5,918 nt of DNA from an uncultured Bacteroidales bacterium (GTDB lineage Bacteria > Bacteroidota > Bacteroidia > Bacteroidales > UBA932), in contig CAJOMY010000111.1 of the NCBI GenBank assembly GCA_905235775.1, forward strand, positions 1 to 5,918, written 5' to 3'. The first letter of the stretch is position 1; each line of letters opens with the position of its first letter. The position numbers and the translations under genes are program-made. Positions 5,548-5,918 of this stretch are shown piece by piece. The notes beneath the pieces were generated by a model. It was not told where the DNA came from, searched no databases, and saw nothing but the letters and a program-made list of their open reading frames with translations.

Positions 5548-5918
5548 CCTGCAGGCGCTCTCCACCGCGGGAAAGCCGCCGCAAGAGAATCCCTCCGCCT
5601 GCTGCCGGACCTATTTTTGGCCACTCCTGTTGGTTTTTCTTTTCGTGTTTTCTATGAAATTCGGCGAGAATCCTGAAGAAAAACAGCTGCGTACATAAAA
5701 TGCCATCCGATATCTAATTTTTATTGCACAAAAAACGAAGCAAAAAAAGCTGAGACCACCGAAGATTTTGAGAGATATTGCAAATTGATGCATCTCAATC
5801 AGATCCTAAGCAAGACAGTAATAGTAGTAAGTAGTGAGTAAAAAGCTTTCTTGAAATTATTTCGCCAAATAAGAATAAAATGCTATATTCGTGGCGGAAT
5901 AATTTTATGAAGTTATGA
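5548..5918. other. 371 bp without a convincing gene
   Basis: The first 50 or so bases are GC-rich, and composition turns AT-rich from about 5600. One plus-strand frame through this part has a hydrophobic run (FWPLLLVFLFVFSM) followed by KFGENPEEKQLRT and a stop at 5696-5698. It has no clear start or coding bias, so I do not call it. A small imperfect hairpin can form at 5772-5796 (arms GAGAT and ATCTC, inner GCA and TGC). A run of AGTA/TAGT-like triplets lies at about 5819-5840. I see no tRNA, no clear rho-independent terminator and no CRISPR-like repeats. The far end carries a promoter-like box. Confidence 0.5.
5865..5891 (+). promoter_or_regulatory. Possible promoter for a gene starting at or beyond the right edge
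   Basis: TATATTCG (5884-5891) matches the -7 consensus TAnnTTTG at all but one position. A TTTCG ending at about 5864 lies 19 bases upstream, near the expected -33 spacing. It ends 15 bases before an ATG at 5907, the same distance as at the fucosidase gene. That ATG, however, reads only M-K-L-stop (5907-5918). A second ATG at 5915 overlaps that stop and runs off the window. The downstream gene cannot be identified. Confidence 0.3.

Noticed and set aside
5218..5565. 115-codon minus-strand frame across the small acidic gene
   Set aside because: The plus frame has better codon bias, a start after a T-rich leader and a sensible protein composition; the minus frame looks like a shadow.
5625..5645. 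Possible rho-independent terminator (CCA...TGG followed by T-rich run)
   Set aside because: The stem is only about three base pairs and the T run is interrupted; too weak to support.
5611..5793. 60-codon minus-strand hydrophobic frame
   Set aside because: AT-rich, no coding bias, no homology recognised; hydrophobicity is expected from the T/A-rich sequence.

Overview
The window reads as a chromosomal piece from a member of the Bacteroidales, probably a gut or host-associated lineage with a fairly GC-rich genome. Four things support this. There is a GH95-type alpha-L-fucosidase lipoprotein and an OprO/P-like outer-membrane porin with no Shine-Dalgarno sequence. Starts sit behind A-rich leaders. 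Octamers matching the Bacteroidetes -7 promoter box TAnnTTTG lie a few bases upstream of three starts, with a near match at the right edge. The main genes are strongly biased to C or G at third codon positions, which leaves long open frames antisense to them; those are shadows.

Left part (1-1520, minus strand): the first 506 codons of a large fucosidase-family glycoside hydrolase, cut by the left window edge. A 63-bp divergent spacer separates it from a plus-strand pair: an outer-membrane beta-barrel porin (1584-2621) and a four-helix membrane-anchored calcineurin-like metallophosphoesterase (2676-3761). The porin's start region contains a GC-rich palindrome that looks like a widespread dispersed repeat.

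Centre (about 3870-5100): an AT-richer cassette with a STAND/ATPase_2-type P-loop ATPase (3934-5067), headed by a promoter zone carrying a perfect 14-bp direct repeat with a 15-bp period. On each side lies a short, start-less stretch with strong GC3 coding bias (3762-3872 and 5105-5221). These look like tails of lost genes, so the ATPase probably sits in a site that has been rearranged.

Right part: a 104-codon acidic protein of unknown family (5233-5547), then 371 bases with no convincing gene. That stretch turns AT-rich after about 5600 and ends in a promoter-like sequence next to the right edge.

Fucosidase, porin and phosphoesterase all fit envelope and glycan-uptake roles, but nothing visible links them into one pathway: there is no SusC/SusD pair and no regulator. 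The most unusual segment is the ATPase with its repeated promoter, flanking remnants and orphan acidic neighbour. The sequence alone does not show that these form a system.
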